A stretch of DNA of 64,000 nucleotides, from assembly GCF_036227325.1 (NCBI RefSeq), contig NZ_CP109467.1, positions 7,874,001-7,938,000 on the forward strand. The letters are read 5' to 3'. The DNA comes from Streptomyces sp. NBC_01465. Lineage in GTDB: Bacteria; Actinomycetota; Actinomycetes; Streptomycetales; Streptomycetaceae. The position numbers and the translations under genes are program-made. Of the stretch, positions 25,814 to 34,853 are shown piece by piece (the stretch's first letter is position 1; every line of letters starts with the position of its first letter). The notes under the pieces were generated by a model that was given only the letters and a program-made list of their open reading frames with translations, did not search any database and was not told where the DNA came from.

Positions 25814-26082
25814 GCACACGTCAGCAGGTCCTGGTGCTGTACCTGGCCACGTCGGCCCTGGACGCGGAGGTGGTGGGCTGGGCGAACTACGACGGCACCG
25901 GCCGCACCCGCCCGACGACCGGCGACAGCGACGAGCCGCCGTATCCGACGGGAGTGGCCGCGCTGGAGGACGGCTGGCGGCTCTTCCAGGCCTCGCAGCT
26001 GCTCCCGCCGCAGGCGGGCCACGAGTACGACACGTCCTTCCTCAAGCACGAGTTCTTCTTCGAGAAGCTCACAGCAGTCTGA
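25810..26082 (+). CDS. Small protein of unknown function, translationally coupled to PhyH
   Basis: Ninety-residue protein (MSTRQQVLVLYLATSALDAE...) not recognised as any family. Its ATG overlaps the PhyH stop codon by the ATGA arrangement, which indicates coupled translation and argues that it is real. Conserved-looking stretches are GWRLFQASQLLPP and YDTSFLKHEFFFEKL, the latter rich in aromatic residues. No signal peptide or membrane helix. It overlaps the 3' end of the convergent NAD-kinase-like gene by 14 bp. It may be a partner or accessory of the dioxygenase; this is inference. Confidence 0.7.
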   Translation: MSTRQQVLVLYLATSALDAEVVGWANYDGTGRTRPTTGDSDEPPYPTGVAALEDGWRLFQASQLLPPQAGHEYDTSFLKHEFFFEKLTAV

Positions 26083-26965
26083 GCGCGTCGGCGCACACGC
26101 CCACGCGGACGGTCTGGCCCCAGGTGAGCTGCAGCGCGTCGGTCTCGATCCCGTCGCCGAAGGCGATCAGCCGGTCGGACTCGACGGTCAGCCGCAGCCG
26201 GTCCGTCCGCGTGAGCAGCCCTTCCACGTACGTCGTCCCGGTCACGGGGGAGGGCCACGCCTCCCGTACGAACCACAGCAGCCGGCGGTCGGTGGGGCCG
26301 GGCACGGCGAGGGCGCTCGCGCGCTGGAGCCACAGGGAGCGGAGCCAGCCCGTGGCGCCGGTCCCGGTGCCCACCAGGACCCCTGAGGAGGCCTGGGGTT
26401 CGGCGGGGGTCGTGCCGTCGTCAGGGCCCAGGCGGTAGCGGGCGGTCTGGTGTCCGGGCGGGCCGAGGTAGATCTCGTTGAGTGCGAGGAGCCGCTGGGT
26501 GTCGTCGGCGACGGCCTCCACCATGGTGAGTTCGTCGGCGGCGGCTCCGGGGGTGACGGCGTGGGCGAGGAGCTTCGCGGTGTCGACGGGGCTGTGCCGT
26601 ACGAGCACTCCGGGATTGCGCCCGGGGTCGGTGTCGATGCCCACGACCGGCTGACCCGAGAGGTACTTGGCCGCGTTGGCGACGAGCCCGTCCTGGCCGA
26701 CGACGACCACCACGTCCTCCGGGCCGAAGAGGAACCGGTCGAGGTCGGCCCGTTCCACGGTCGTCTGCCGCCACTGCAGTGGTACGGCCGCCGCCACATT
26801 GACCAGGGCTCGCTGCGTGCGGTGGTGGCGTTCGGCGACCTCGTCGATCGACCGGCCGCGCCCGCTGAGGAAGAACGCGGCCTGCCCGTGCGTACCGTGC
26901 CGGGCGAGCAACTCCTCGTACTCGGTGGTGCGGTGGACCAGCACCGCGCGCGGGGCCAGGCTCAT
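26069..26965 (-). CDS. NAD(+)/NADH kinase-like protein
   Basis: Protein of 298 aa with the two-domain NAD-kinase pattern. A GGDG-like position is represented by VVGQDGLVANAAKYL, and the second diphosphate loop by LVGTGTGATGWLRSL (compare TGSTAY in NAD kinases). VDTAKLLAHAV and LNEIYLG also match the family. The canonical GGDGT is replaced by GQDGL, so activity may differ from a housekeeping NAD kinase; it may phosphorylate NAD, a lipid or another nucleotide. Its start overlaps the stop of the SPFH gene by 4 bp, so the pair is co-translated. The coupling with a membrane-organising protein is a recurrent actinobacterial arrangement as I recall it. Confidence 0.75.
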   Translation of the reverse strand: MSLAPRAVLVHRTTEYEELLARHGTHGQAAFFLSGRGRSIDEVAERHHRTQRALVNVAAAVPLQWRQTTVERADLDRFLFGPEDVVVVVGQDGLVANAAKYLSGQPVVGIDTDPGRNPGVLVRHSPVDTAKLLAHAVTPGAAADELTMVEAVADDTQRLLALNEIYLGPPGHQTARYRLGPDDGTTPAEPQASSGVLVGTGTGATGWLRSLWLQRASALAVPGPTDRRLLWFVREAWPSPVTGTTYVEGLLTRTDRLRLTVESDRLIAFGDGIETDALQLTWGQTVRVGVCADALRLL

Positions 26966-27972
26966 GACGCGTCGGCGGCGGGACGGCCCAGCTTGGCGAG
27001 GAGCCCGGTCAGGACGTCGGGGGAGAGGGTGAGGCTGTCGATGCGCGGGAGGTTCTCGGCGAGACGGCCCGCGGTCAGTGCGTTCAGGGTCGCCGCATCC
27101 ACCTCGGTGTGGACGCGCAGCCAGGCCGCCTGCGCCTGGGCGCGCGCCTCGCCGACCTCGCGGGCGGCCTCGGCCTCGGCCTTGGCGAGCCGTACGGTAC
27201 GTGCTGCCTCGGCCGTGGCCCGAACCGCGTCGGCGGCCGCGTTCTCCTCGGCCTTGCGGCGGGCGTTGATGCCGTTCTGGTCGACCAACTGCTCTTCCTG
27301 GCGGGCCAGTTCGATCTTGCTGGCGAGCTCGTTCTCGGCGATGGCGCGCTCGCGCTGGACCGCCACGGCGCGGCGTTCGTACGTGGCCCGGTCGGCCTCC
27401 TGCTGGATCTGCTCCCGTGCGGGGGTACGGAGCGCGCGCTCCACCTCGGCCTCGGGCCGCACGGCGACCACCCGGACGGCGACGACCTCGATGCCGGTGG
27501 CGGGGAGTCTGGGCTCGTCCGTGAGCCCGGTCGTGATCCGGTCGCGTACGGCTGACACTCCGTCAACCAGGGCTGCGGCCAGGGTGGTTCGCGCCAGTAC
27601 GTCCAGCGCGTGCTGCTGCGCGGTCTCGGTGAGGAGGGTGGCGAGCTGCTCCAGAGGGGCGCCGCGCCAGGCGCCGGTGTCCGGGTCGACGGAGAAGTCG
27701 AGCCGGGCGGCGGCGGTGGCCGGTTCGCTGATCCGGTAGGTCACCGTGGCCTGGAGGGTGACGTCCTGGAAGTCGGAGGTGCGGGCGTGGAAGGCCATCG
27801 CCAACTCGCGGTCGTTGACCGGTACTTCGGAGAGTGCGGCGGACAGTGGGCGGAACCAGAAGCTCAGCCCGGTGCCGTCGTGGGCGACCTTGCCCTGCTT
27901 GTGGTGGCGGATGTGGGAGGTGGGTGCGGAGCGGAGGTGGCGCCAGCCGAGGCGCCGGGTGATGTCTGCCAT
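26962..27972 (-). CDS. SPFH/Band 7 domain-containing protein (stomatin-like)
   Basis: Protein of 336 aa. The Band 7 domain covers about residues 30-210 (VPVNDRELAMAFHARTSDFQ, VTLQATVTYRISEP, GIEVVAVRVVAVRPEAEVER). A long alanine- and glutamate-rich helix, about residues 210-290 (ATYERRAVAVQRERAIAENE), should form coiled coils and ring-like oligomers. No clear N-terminal membrane anchor is visible, so membrane attachment may be peripheral. It is the first gene of a two-gene unit with the NAD-kinase-like gene. The ribosome site AGAGAGGT lies inside one arm of a very long palindrome (27980-28045), suggesting controlled translation or an overlapping operator. Confidence 0.85.
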   Translation of the reverse strand: MADITRRLGWRHLRSAPTSHIRHHKQGKVAHDGTGLSFWFRPLSAALSEVPVNDRELAMAFHARTSDFQDVTLQATVTYRISEPATAAARLDFSVDPDTGAWRGAPLEQLATLLTETAQQHALDVLARTTLAAALVDGVSAVRDRITTGLTDEPRLPATGIEVVAVRVVAVRPEAEVERALRTPAREQIQQEADRATYERRAVAVQRERAIAENELASKIELARQEEQLVDQNGINARRKAEENAAADAVRATAEAARTVRLAKAEAEAAREVGEARAQAQAAWLRVHTEVDAATLNALTAGRLAENLPRIDSLTLSPDVLTGLLAKLGRPAADAS

Positions 27973-27979
27973 GGGAAGA

Positions 27980-28045
27980 CCTCTCTTCTCGTCAGTAAGA
28001 CGATATTGGTTCGCTTCAATATCGTCAAGACGACGAAAAGAGAGG
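27980..28045 (-). promoter_or_regulatory. 66-bp imperfect palindrome over the SPFH leader and Shine-Dalgarno
   Basis: Outer arms CCTCTCTT (27980-27987) and AAGAGAGG (28038-28045), middle arms CTCGTC and GACGAA, inner arms GACGATATTG (27999-28008) and CAATATCGTC (28017-28026), loop of 8 bases. Only about six of 29 positions mismatch. Two smaller units CGTC-AGTAA-GACG and CGTC-AA-GACG are nested within it. In the transcript the arm GAAGAGAGG is the ribosome-binding site of the SPFH gene, so a hairpin would hide it if transcription starts beyond 28045. It may instead, or also, be a double operator for a dimeric repressor. Confidence 0.7.
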
Positions 28046-28055
28046 TTCGGGCGAA

Positions 28056-29522
28056 TCAGGCGGAGGCCGGGGACTTCGCCGGCGCGGGACGGGCGGGTGC
28101 GGTCGTGGCGGACGGGCGGGGGAGCAGGGCGATCAGCGCGGTGGCGACGACGAGCAGGAACACACCGATCCAGGTGGTGAGTTCGGCGGCCGAAGCGTAC
28201 GCATTCCGGCCCGGATGCGCGCCCAGCGAGGCGAAGAAGACCGCGCCGAGGGCGGCGACCCCGGTCGCGCTCGCGAACTGCTGGGCGGTGGTCAGCACGC
28301 CGGCCGCGGAGCCCGCCTGCGCGGGGCGGACCCCCGAGAGGACGGTCCCCATCAGGGAGGGCACGGCCAGGCCGCTCCCCAGGCCGAACAGCCCGAGCGG
28401 GGCAATCAGCAGGGAGGCGTGGAGCCCGCCGCCGGTGAGGTGGAGCGAGACGGCGAGGACCGCCATGCCGAGGGCGCAGATCCCCGTCCCCGCGTACAGC
28501 ACCCGCGTGCCGAACCGCGCGACCAGTCCCCGCCCGAGCAGCGAGGCGGCCATCGACGCCGCGCCCATCGGCAGGAACACCAGCCCCGCCGATCGCGCAC
28601 CGAGCCCGAGCCCCGACTGGAGCAACAGGGTCTGTACGAACATCAGGCCGCCGAAACTCGCCATCAGCGCCACATTGACCGTCAGCCCCGCCGAGAAGGA
28701 ACGCGAGCGGAACAGGGCCGGGTCCAGCAGAGGTTCACCGCCGCGACGCGCAAGACCCCGCTCCCACCGCAGCGTTGCGTACAGCGCCGGGACGGCCGCG
28801 GCCAGGGAGACCCAGCACCACAGCGGCCAGCCCCGGTCCCGGCCGAGCACCAGCGGTGCCAGGGCCAGCGCCAGGGACCCGCAGACGCCGAGGGCGCCGA
28901 GCGGGTCGAGGCGCGAGCGACGCCCGGGTTCGCCGGCCGGGAGCAGCCGCAGGGCAGCGGCCACGGCCACGGTGCCCACCGGGACGTTGACCAGGAAGAT
29001 CACCCGCCAGCCGAGCCCGAGCAGATCCGCCTGCAGCAGCAGCCCGCCGAGCACCTGCCCCGCGATGCCGCCGGTGCCGATGGCGACCCCGAACCAGGAC
29101 ATCGCGCGCGGCCGGCTCTGCACCGGGAACAGCGCGGTGATCAGGGCCAGCACCTGCGGCGCCATCGCGGCCGCGGTCAGCCCCTGCAGCAGGCGGGCGC
29201 CGACGAGCTGCGCGGGGGACTGGGCGAGACCGCAGAGCAGCGAGGCCAGCGCGAAGCCGGTCATGCCGAGCGTGAACAGCCGCCGGTGGCCGTAGAGATC
29301 ACCGAGCTTGCCGCCGGTGACCATCGCGGCGGCGTACGTGAACCCGTAGCCCCCGACGACGAGTTCGAGGGCGGAGGGCCCGGCGTGCAGATCGTGCGAG
29401 AGGGACGGGGCGGCCACATTGACCACCATGTAGTCGAAGGAGGCCATGAAGGTGGCGAGCAGGATCACCGGAAGCGTCAGCCAGCGGCGGCGGTCGGAGG
29501 GGTGCGTGGACACGGCGCTCAT
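28056..29522 (-). CDS. MFS transporter, EmrB/QacA drug-efflux type
   Basis: Membrane exporter of 488 aa, in the range of the 14-helix DHA2 family. The N-terminus LPVILLATFMASFDYMVVNV is the typical first helix of QacA/EmrB proteins (FMASLDxTIVNVALP). Motif A follows as GGKLGDLYGHRRLF, and the antiporter motif C region is VAIGTGGIAGQVLGGLLL. A proline-alanine-rich cytoplasmic tail ends the protein. The ATG at 29522 is preferred to one 63 bp upstream because of GAGAGGC nearby. It is divergent from the giant LuxR regulator at 29641, a possible controller. The substrate is unknown. Confidence 0.9.
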   Translation of the reverse strand: MSAVSTHPSDRRRWLTLPVILLATFMASFDYMVVNVAAPSLSHDLHAGPSALELVVGGYGFTYAAAMVTGGKLGDLYGHRRLFTLGMTGFALASLLCGLAQSPAQLVGARLLQGLTAAAMAPQVLALITALFPVQSRPRAMSWFGVAIGTGGIAGQVLGGLLLQADLLGLGWRVIFLVNVPVGTVAVAAALRLLPAGEPGRRSRLDPLGALGVCGSLALALAPLVLGRDRGWPLWCWVSLAAAVPALYATLRWERGLARRGGEPLLDPALFRSRSFSAGLTVNVALMASFGGLMFVQTLLLQSGLGLGARSAGLVFLPMGAASMAASLLGRGLVARFGTRVLYAGTGICALGMAVLAVSLHLTGGGLHASLLIAPLGLFGLGSGLAVPSLMGTVLSGVRPAQAGSAAGVLTTAQQFASATGVAALGAVFFASLGAHPGRNAYASAAELTTWIGVFLLVVATALIALLPRPSATTAPARPAPAKSPASA

Positions 29523-29640
29523 GTGGGCGGCCTCTCGTGCGGGGTGTGTACGGAGAGGTTCGCCTCGCGCCCCGGTACCGCACATGGGGCAGAATCCCTA
29601 GCTGCCTCTTCAGATTCCTGGGCTGCGTAGGATCGGGGCC

Positions 29641-32490
29641 GTGACCAGCGCGATACCGTCGGCCGTCTTCGTCGCGAGGGCGGAGGAGATGGCCCGGCTC
29701 ACCGACGCGTACGAACGTGCGCGGTCGGACGGTCCCGTGACGGTGCTCATCGGCGGCGAGGCGGGCATCGGGAAGACCCGGCTCGTGAACGAGTTCACCG
29801 CGTCACTCACCGCGCGGGTGGTGACGGGCGGCTGTCTGCCGCTGGGTGCGGACGGGCTGCCGTACGCACCCTTCGTCGCCCTCATGCGCGGGCTCGTACG
29901 GGGCCTGGGCGTGTCCGTCGCCGCGCAGCTGCTGCCGGGCGGCGGACGGCGTGGACTGGCGCACTGGCTGCCGGAGTTGGGTGAAGCGGACGGCGTCCCC
30001 GATCCCTCGTACGGCCGGGCCCGTCTCTTCGGCGAGGTGCTCACGCTCGTCGAGTCGGCGGCGGGAGAGGGGCCGCTGGTGCTGGTCGTCGAGGACCTGC
30101 ACTGGGCCGACGCGTCGAGCCAGGAGCTGCTGCTCTACCTGGTCCGCAATCTCACGCACCCCGGAGTGCTGCTCCTGGTGACCCACCGGTCGACCGGGCT
30201 CGACGCGACGCATCCCGTACGGTCCCTGCTCGGCGCACTCGGACGGCTCGGCCCCGTCCGGCGCGTCGACCCGGCGCCGCTGGGCAGGGCGGACGTCGAG
30301 CAGCTCTTGACCGTACGTCAGAAGACATCTGTGGATGTCGAGTTGGCCGAGAGAGTGTACCGGCGCAGCGAGGGAAATCCGCTCTTCGTCGAGGCGCTGG
30401 CCGACACCGGAGCCGGGGAGGCGACCCCGGCGCCGCTCCGGGACCTGCTGCTCGCCGGGCTCCACGAGCTGTCCGACGCCGGACGTCGCTGCGTCCGTGC
30501 CGCCTCCGCCGTCGACGACGTTGTCGGCCAGGAGCTGCTCGTGGCCGTCACCGGGCTGCCGGACAGAGAGCTGGAGGACGCGCTGCGGCCCGCGGTGGAG
30601 CGGCGGCTGCTCGTACCGGCCGACGACGGCTACACGTTCCGGCACGCGCTGATCCGGTCCGCCGTCTACGAAGACCTGCTCCCCGGCGAACGGATCCGTC
30701 TGCACACGCGATATGCCAGAACCCTGGAGGCGGACCCCGGCCTGTTGCCGCCGGGCCGGGCCCCGGCCGCACTGGCCGCCCACTGGTACGCGGCGGGCGA
30801 CCGCGTCCGGGCCGCGGAGGCCGCCTGGTACGCGGCCGAGAGCGCCCGCCACCGCTATGCGTACGCCGAGGCGCTCCGACTCCTCGAACGCGTCCTGGAA
30901 CTGGGCGAGTTCACCCCGAAACTGCCGGAGCTCGGCGACGTGCTGGGCGCGGCGGCCGAAGCCGCCCTCTGCGCGGGCGAGGCGGAACGCGGCACCGCAC
31001 TGGCCACCGCCGCACTCGACGAGAGCGGGGACCCCGAGACCTCGGCCCTGCTCCTGGAGACCCGCAGCCTGCTCGGCCATCTCCGCGGCCGGGACGGTCT
31101 CGACGACCTCCGGGCGGCGCTCGCCCTGCTGCCGCAGCACGCGGAGACCGTACGCGGCCGACTGCACGCCACACTCGCCAGCAGGCTCGCCGGACTGTCG
31201 CGCACCGACGAGGCCGCCGAGCACGCGACCGAGGCGCTGCGGCTGGGGCGTGCCGTCGGGGACCCGGGAACCCAGGGCCTCGCGCTGGTCACGCTGGGCG
31301 CGCACGCGGCCCGCAACGGAGACCCGGCGGGCGCCGTGGACCTCTGCCGCGAAGGCTCGCGGCTCGCCCTGCTCGCGGGGCGGCACGAGACGGTGGTGCT
31401 CGCCGCCGTCATGGAGTCCATCGCGTTCAAGGCGGCGGGGGCGTACGCGGATGCGGCAGCCGTCGCCAGGAGCGAACTCGGACGCGCGCGCCGCACCGGC
31501 ATCGCGGGCAACCGGGGCGCGGTCCTGTCCGCCGTCTACGCGGACGCCCTGATAGCCCTGGGCGACTGGACCGAGGCGCGCGCGACGGTACGCGACGCAC
31601 TGGCCCAGGATCCGCCGCCGCTCTACCGCGCGGTGCTGCTGACCAACCTCGGAACGGTCGACGTCGCACAGGGCGAGACCGGTGCGGCACGGACGGCGGC
31701 GACCGAGGCGGCCCGGCTCATCGGGGGCGAGTACAGCGGGCGGGAGTTCCTCCTTCCGCTGCACGATCTGCAGTGCCAAGTGGCGCTCGCCGACGGACTT
31801 CACGAAGAGGCGAACCGCGTCTTCGGCACGGTTCTCGCCGACCCGGAACTGCCCGCCCATGCGGCGCTCGCCTGGCCGCTGCTCCGTACCGGACGTCAGA
31901 TCTGCGACCTGCTCGGCGCGCACGACCGAGTACGCGCGGACGCACTCCGCGCCCAACTGGCCGTGCACGCAAAGGCGTTCCCGTCGGACAGACCCGTCGA
32001 GGCCGCCCACCGGACCACCTTCGAAGCCTGGTACGGCAATGAACAGGCGGCCTGGGACTCCGCGGCCGAGGCCTGGCGCACCCTGGGCCACCGGGGTCAG
32101 CTCGCCTTCGTTCTGCTCGGGGCGGCGGAGTCGGCGCTCGCCGCGGGCGACCGCGCCACGGCCGCCGACCGCCTCCGCGAGGCCGAGACGCTCGCGGCCG
32201 CTCTCGGCGCCGCCCCGCTCGCTCGCGAAATCGGACTCCTCGCCGCCCGCGGCCGCCTCGCCCTCGACGTACCGGCCGAGGGACGGCCCGACGGCCTGGG
32301 CCTCACACCCCGCGAGACGGAAGTGCTGCGCCTCGTCGCCGAGGGGCACAGCAACCGCCGTATCGCACAGGAGCTGTTCATCTCCGCCAAGACGGCGGGC
32401 GTCCATGTCTCCAACATCCTCGCCAAACTGGACGTGACCTCCCGTACGGAAGCCGCCGCCCTCGCCCACCGGCTCCGTCTCTTCGGCTGA
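29641..32490 (+). CDS. Large LuxR-family (LAL type) ATP-binding transcriptional regulator
   Basis: Regulator of 949 aa. The Walker A motif VLIGGEAGIGKTRL lies near residue 38-51 and a Walker B-like LVLVVEDLHWADASSQELLL near 145. A long TPR-like helical middle region follows, and the LuxR helix-turn-helix is at the C-terminus: GLTPRETEVLRLVAEGHSNR then RIAQELFISAKTAGVHVS. This matches the MalT/LAL class that multimerises with ATP and a ligand. The start is GTG 29641 (MTSAIPSAVFVARAEEMARL), a typical LAL beginning; no close Shine-Dalgarno is visible. It is divergent from the MFS exporter, its probable target. Confidence 0.92.
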   Translation: MTSAIPSAVFVARAEEMARLTDAYERARSDGPVTVLIGGEAGIGKTRLVNEFTASLTARVVTGGCLPLGADGLPYAPFVALMRGLVRGLGVSVAAQLLPGGGRRGLAHWLPELGEADGVPDPSYGRARLFGEVLTLVESAAGEGPLVLVVEDLHWADASSQELLLYLVRNLTHPGVLLLVTHRSTGLDATHPVRSLLGALGRLGPVRRVDPAPLGRADVEQLLTVRQKTSVDVELAERVYRRSEGNPLFVEALADTGAGEATPAPLRDLLLAGLHELSDAGRRCVRAASAVDDVVGQELLVAVTGLPDRELEDALRPAVERRLLVPADDGYTFRHALIRSAVYEDLLPGERIRLHTRYARTLEADPGLLPPGRAPAALAAHWYAAGDRVRAAEAAWYAAESARHRYAYAEALRLLERVLELGEFTPKLPELGDVLGAAAEAALCAGEAERGTALATAALDESGDPETSALLLETRSLLGHLRGRDGLDDLRAALALLPQHAETVRGRLHATLASRLAGLSRTDEAAEHATEALRLGRAVGDPGTQGLALVTLGAHAARNGDPAGAVDLCREGSRLALLAGRHETVVLAAVMESIAFKAAGAYADAAAVARSELGRARRTGIAGNRGAVLSAVYADALIALGDWTEARATVRDALAQDPPPLYRAVLLTNLGTVDVAQGETGAARTAATEAARLIGGEYSGREFLLPLHDLQCQVALADGLHEEANRVFGTVLADPELPAHAALAWPLLRTGRQICDLLGAHDRVRADALRAQLAVHAKAFPSDRPVEAAHRTTFEAWYGNEQAAWDSAAEAWRTLGHRGQLAFVLLGAAESALAAGDRATAADRLREAETLAAALGAAPLAREIGLLAARGRLALDVPAEGRPDGLGLTPRETEVLRLVAEGHSNRRIAQELFISAKTAGVHVSNILAKLDVTSRTEAAALAHRLRLFG

Positions 32491-32523
32491 CGCCGGGACG
32501 GAGCCGGTCGGGCGGTGCCGCTG

Positions 32524-33951
32524 TTACGTGTGCGGCCTGTGGCCCTTCTCCTGCTTCGGGAACGTCTGGTCGGCGCCCGGCAGGGTCGGCTTCGGCAGGG
32601 TCGCCACGTCCTCCTTGGCCTGCGCCAGCTGCTCCGCCGTGTTGTGCGGCAGACGCGGCGGGCGCGGCCTGCTGTGGGAGAAGCGGAACGCGGACGTCAG
32701 ATCACCGAAGGTACGGCGGCGCCACTCGGTGATGTTGGGTTCCTCGACGCCGGTGAACCGCTCCAGGAACTGCAGCGCCGACGTGTGGTCGAAGGCCTCG
32801 CCCGCCACCCAACCGCCCACGGTCCAGGGCGAGATGATGATGGCAGGGACCCGGAACCCGCCGCCGATGGGCAGCCCCTGGACGAACTCGTCCACCGTGC
32901 CGGCCTTCGGGGTGGGCGGGGGCACGTGGTCGAACAGGCCGTCGTTCTCGTCGTAGTTGAGGATGAAGGCCGTCTTCGCCCAGACCTTCGGGTTGGACGC
33001 GATCGCCTCGATCTTCTGCGCCACGAAGTCCGCGCCGGCCGCCGGGAGATAGTCCGGGTGCTCGGACTGGTAGCTCGTCGGCATGATCCAGGAGACGGCC
33101 GGCAGCCGGTCGTTGCGGGCGTCGTCCTCGAAGGTGCCCTCGGGCTGGGGGCGCACCCCGCGCTCGTAGAGCTCGTCGCCCGGCTTGGCGTCCTTGAACG
33201 TCTGGAACTGCTCCAGGAGGTTGCAGCCGTAGTCGTCGTCCTGCTGGTAGACCTTCCAGCTGACGCCTGCGGCCTGCAGTCGCTCGGCGTACGTCGTCCA
33301 CCGGTACGGCTTGGGCGCGGTGTTGTTGAGGATGGGTCCGCCCTGCGTGCCGCCCGGGTCGATGGTGCCGGTCATCCAGTACAGCCGGTTCGGCCAGGTG
33401 GGCCCGAAGACGGAGCAGAAGTAGTTGTCGCAGATGGTGAAGGTCTCCGCGAGGGCGAACTGGAAGGGTATGTCCTTGCGGGTGTAATACCCCATCACAT
33501 AGGGGCCGTTGACGCCGTCCGCCTTGCGGTGCGCGGGTAGCCACTGATCCATCTTGCCGTTGTTCCACGCCTGGTGCTGCACCGACCAGGCATGGCTCGT
33601 CGACGGGATGGCCTGGGCGCTGGAGCTGTGGGTGTCCAGGTGGAACGGCAGCAGATAGCCGTCCGGGTTGACGGTGTCGGGCTGGTAGAACACAGACCGG
33701 CCGTCCGCGAGTCGCAGCGCGTCGGGGTCACGGAAGCCGCGCACCCCGGAGAGAGTGCCGAAGTAGTGGTCGAAGGACCGGTTCTCCTGCATCAGCATGA
33801 CGACGTGCTCGATGTCGCGCATCGAACCGTGACGGGGCGGTCCGGCAGCCACGGCCTTCTGCACGCTGGGCGGCAGGAGGTTGAGCGCTGCTGCGCCGCC
33901 GACTGCCCCGGCCGCGGAACCGAGGAGTCTGCGTCGTGTCAACTCAGCCAT
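32524..33951 (-). CDS. Tat-secreted phosphoesterase, phospholipase C type
   Basis: Protein of 475 aa of the phosphoesterase family (PF04185) that includes bacterial non-haemolytic phospholipase C and acid phosphatases. It has a twin-arginine signal, ELTRRRLLGSAAGAVGGAAA. The family motif is IEHVVMLMQENRSFDHYFGTL near residue 47. Later conserved pieces are SWIMPTSYQSEHPDYLPAAG, ILNYDENDGLFDHVPPP and the metal-site RVPAIIISPW. The start ATG 33951 has AAGGGA five bases before it. It stands between two convergent or unrelated genes, with 182 bp of leader region upstream. Secretion suggests phosphate or lipid scavenging. Confidence 0.9.
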   Translation of the reverse strand: MAELTRRRLLGSAAGAVGGAAALNLLPPSVQKAVAAGPPRHGSMRDIEHVVMLMQENRSFDHYFGTLSGVRGFRDPDALRLADGRSVFYQPDTVNPDGYLLPFHLDTHSSSAQAIPSTSHAWSVQHQAWNNGKMDQWLPAHRKADGVNGPYVMGYYTRKDIPFQFALAETFTICDNYFCSVFGPTWPNRLYWMTGTIDPGGTQGGPILNNTAPKPYRWTTYAERLQAAGVSWKVYQQDDDYGCNLLEQFQTFKDAKPGDELYERGVRPQPEGTFEDDARNDRLPAVSWIMPTSYQSEHPDYLPAAGADFVAQKIEAIASNPKVWAKTAFILNYDENDGLFDHVPPPTPKAGTVDEFVQGLPIGGGFRVPAIIISPWTVGGWVAGEAFDHTSALQFLERFTGVEEPNITEWRRRTFGDLTSAFRFSHSRPRPPRLPHNTAEQLAQAKEDVATLPKPTLPGADQTFPKQEKGHRPHT

Positions 33952-34139
33952 GAACATCCCTTCGAGAGCCGTGAACGAGTCCGTTGTCGTGGACCCGTCG
34001 AGACTCTTCCGGGAAGGCGGGAGGGGTGAAAGGGGCTGTTGATGAACAGGCGCAAAATAGGTGGCAAGGCCACGGTCAAGTGCCGACCGGGGCGCAGGTG
34101 TTGCCGCCCTGGAGACCCCGGCCCACCACCGCGTTGTTG

Positions 34140-34853
34140 TCAGTCGTCGGCCACCCCCAGCTCTGCGAGGAGATCACCGCGCAGCCGCGCGAAGTCCGGA
34201 TCCGTACGCCGCCGGCCCTCCGGGAGGTCCACCGTCCTCGGTGTTCCGAGCCTGCCGTCGGTCAGTACGAGGACCCGGTCGGCCAGCAGGATCGCCTCGT
34301 CCACGTCATGGGTGACCAGCAGCACGGCGGGGCGGTGCACCGCGCACAGCTCGCGGAGCAGGGTGTGCATCCGCAGCCGGGTGAGCGCGTCCAGCGCCCC
34401 GAACGGCTCGTCGAGCAGGAGCAGTTCGGGTTCGCGCACCAGCGCCCGCGCCAGCGCGGCCCGCTGTGCCTCGCCGCCCGAGAGCGTCCCCGGCCAGGCG
34501 CGCTCGTGGTCCGTGAGACCGACCTCGGCGAGAGCGGACCGGCCGCGTTCGCGCGCCCCTTGGCGGGGCAGCCCGAGGATGACGTTCTCCAGGACCCGCT
34601 TCCAGGGCTGCAGCCGGTGGTCCTGGAAGACGACGGCCCTGCGCCGCGGTACGAGCAGCCGCCCGCCGGTCTCCGGGTCGAGTCCCGCCATCGCGCGCAG
34701 CAGCGTCGACTTGCCGGAGCCGCTGCGTCCGAGGAGTGCGACGAACTCGCCCCGGAAGATGTCGAGTTCGATGCCGGAGAGGACTTCGCGGCCCGCGAAG
34801 GTGCGGGTCACCTTCTGCGCGGACACTGCCAGTTCAGCTGTGGCCGTCGCCAT
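34140..34853 (-). CDS. ABC transporter ATP-binding protein, sulfonate/nitrate/taurine type
   Basis: ATPase of 237 aa. Walker A is LLGRSGSGKSTLL, the Q-loop is VVFQDHRLQPWKRVLENV, the signature is TLSGGEAQRAALARALV, Walker B is LLLLDEPFGALD and the H-loop His is in LLVTHDVDEA. The L-Q-P-W-K Q-loop is specific to SsuB/TauB/NrtD transporters. The ATG at 34853 overlaps the permease stop as TGATG, so the start 30 bp upstream is rejected. It powers the permease next door with the binding protein at 36692, importing an alkanesulfonate, taurine or similar compound. Confidence 0.92.
   Translation of the reverse strand: MATATAELAVSAQKVTRTFAGREVLSGIELDIFRGEFVALLGRSGSGKSTLLRAMAGLDPETGGRLLVPRRRAVVFQDHRLQPWKRVLENVILGLPRQGARERGRSALAEVGLTDHERAWPGTLSGGEAQRAALARALVREPELLLLDEPFGALDALTRLRMHTLLRELCAVHRPAVLLVTHDVDEAILLADRVLVLTDGRLGTPRTVDLPEGRRRTDPDFARLRGDLLAELGVADD

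Noticed and set aside
29803..32469. 888-codon minus-strand frame
   Set aside because: Antisense to the LuxR-type regulator with Walker and HTH motifs on the plus strand.
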